Source: Kurthia sibirica (GTDB taxonomy: Bacteria; Bacillota; Bacilli; Bacillales_A; Planococcaceae). From it: a stretch of DNA of 64,000 bases. The stretch lies in the NCBI RefSeq assembly GCF_003143975.1, contig NZ_QFVR01000007.1, forward strand, positions 1-64,000. The letters run 5' to 3'. Positions 63,265-64,000 of the stretch are shown here, one piece after another. The translations under genes and the position numbers were made by a program. Positions within the stretch are counted from its first letter, which is position 1; every line of letters starts with the position of its first letter. The notes beneath the pieces were generated by a model that had not been told where the DNA came from, searched no databases, and saw nothing but the letters and a program-made list of their open reading frames with translations.

Positions 63265-63414
63265 TACGTTTTTTCAATAAAATCAATGTTTATCTGTATC
63301 AAATTCCATATGTTATTAAAAACAGATGCAAGGAATCCTGACTCTATAATACCTGGTATTATAGCCATTCCCTTTCTTGTTGTACATTAAGCTTCCACAT
63401 ATTCACTATCAAAA

Positions 63415-63443
63415 AAAGTTGGGCGTCATAGACGCCCAACTTT
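63415..63443 (-). terminator. terminator of the aldehyde dehydrogenase-DUF779 unit
   Basis: 13-bp stem AAAGTTGGGCGTC / GACGCCCAACTTT, 3-nt loop, followed by TTTTTTT-like run on the minus strand, 6 bp after the DUF779 stop. Confidence 0.9.
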
Positions 63444-63449
63444 ACTTGC

Positions 63450-63815
63450 TTATAAAAGAACTTTTACTTCTTCATATTCATCTTCGGTAAACATGCGGCT
63501 TCTCGATAAAAAACTTTTACCATCTATACTTTCCAGCGAAAATCCGCTTCCAAAACCATCGATCGCATCTAAAATAATTTGTGTATGTTTACTATAGTTG
63601 TACAATGCTTCATGCATATAAAAAGGTACATCCCCGTCAAGCGTTTCCAATAGTACATCGACTCCGCCTACTTTGAAATCCTCTTGCTTATAGCACATAG
63701 CAGCCGAGCCTTCACAGCAACCACCCGATTGATGGAACATAATCGCACCATGCTTGGTTTTTAAATCCCTAATCAATTCCAATGCTGCAGCCGTTACTTC
63801 TACACGTTTTACCAT
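63450..63815 (-). CDS. DUF779 family protein
   Basis: 121 aa soluble protein with HQSGGCCEGSAAMC (about 28-41), a Cys-rich signature that suggests metal or redox chemistry, and the acidic C-terminal EDEYEEVKVLL. DUF779 genes commonly neighbour acetaldehyde or aldehyde dehydrogenases, as here (21 bp). Its biochemical role is not established. Confidence 0.88.
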   Translation of the reverse strand: MVKRVEVTAAALELIRDLKTKHGAIMFHQSGGCCEGSAAMCYKQEDFKVGGVDVLLETLDGDVPFYMHEALYNYSKHTQIILDAIDGFGSGFSLESIDGKSFLSRSRMFTEDEYEEVKVLL

Positions 63816-63836
63816 ACACTCACAATCCTTTCGAGT

Positions 63837-64000
63837 TTAGAAGAAACCTTGTTTGTTTTCAGCGTAGCTAACAAGAAGGTTTTTCGTTTGTTGATAGTGA
63901 TCAAGCATCATCTTATGGTTTTCACGACCGATACCTGACAGTTTATAACCACCAAAAGCAGCGCCTGCAGGATACTGATGATACGTATTTGTCCATACGC
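63837..64000 (-). CDS. aldehyde dehydrogenase, C-terminal part (gene runs off the window)
   Basis: 54 codons of the 3' end: [19 protein letters not shown] then [20 protein letters not shown], and ending NKQGFF. This matches the conserved oligomerisation and C-terminal segment of NAD-dependent acetaldehyde dehydrogenases of the AldA/ExaC group. The catalytic Cys and Glu lie outside the window. The stop at 63837 is 21 bp ahead of the DUF779 start, suggesting one transcript. Confidence 0.88.
   Translation of the reverse strand, partial: VWTNTYHQYPAGAAFGGYKLSGIGRENHKMMLDHYQQTKNLLVSYAENKQGFF

Overview
This window is the translation and transcription core of a low-GC Gram-positive chromosome of the order Bacillales. 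Nearly every gene is on the minus strand, so the biological order runs from high to low coordinates. Gene content and order (ctsR-mcsA-mcsB-clpC-radA ... gltX-cysS-mrnC-rlmB-rae1-sigH-rpmGB-secE-nusG-rplKAJL-rpoBC-rpsLG-fusA-tuf-S10-spc-alpha-ecf-truA-rplM-rpsI-salA-kbaA-rrn) match the Bacillus subtilis origin-proximal region. Protein sequences look like the Planococcaceae/Caryophanaceae branch. Several genes that B. subtilis has here are absent: gerD, cwlD and the spore-associated gene after kbaA, plus disA, cysE, the ybxF-type L7Ae gene, ybaC and map. This would suit a non-sporulating genus such as Kurthia, but that assignment is inference.

Region by region. 1-431: promoter and leader of an rRNA operon firing leftwards out of the window, with three consensus promoters in tandem. 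432-7310: kbaA, salA, rpsI/rplM, truA, the ECF energy-coupling module (ecfA1-ecfA2-ecfT), and a structured RNA-like spacer after rplQ. 7311-21763: a near-complete S10-spc-alpha ribosomal protein supercluster with secY, adk, infA and rpoA, read from one clear promoter before rpsJ plus internal promoters. 22111-26803: a BceRSAB-type antimicrobial-peptide sensing and resistance module inserted between rpsJ and tuf. 27002-39120: tuf, fusA, rpsG, rpsL, rpoC, rpoB with long structured leaders. 39357-43623: rplL, rplJ, rplA, rplK, nusG, secE, rpmGB, with L10- and L11/L1-type autoregulatory leaders. 43692-57936: sigH, RNA maturation genes, cysS behind a cysteine T-box, gltX, ispD/ispF, a PIN-TRAM protein, radA, and the CtsR-controlled clpC operon. 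58060-64000: an accessory segment with small membrane proteins, CorA, a globin-coupled chemoreceptor (HemAT type), a histidine phosphatase, a hotdog thioesterase, DUF779 and the end of an aldehyde dehydrogenase.

The core genes supply ribosomes, RNA polymerase and elongation factors in coupled, leader-controlled operons. The clpC operon supplies protein quality control, and sigH and kbaA are remnants or alternative uses of the stationary-phase network. The accessory end carries two copies of a ~226-bp structured repeat with terminal inverted repeats, each wedged between convergent genes.

No CRISPR array, insertion sequence with transposase, prophage or tRNA gene was seen. The least explained features are non-coding: the hairpin array before infA that stands where map is expected, the two-state RNA after rplQ, the attenuator-like leader of rpoB, and the 226-bp repeat family.
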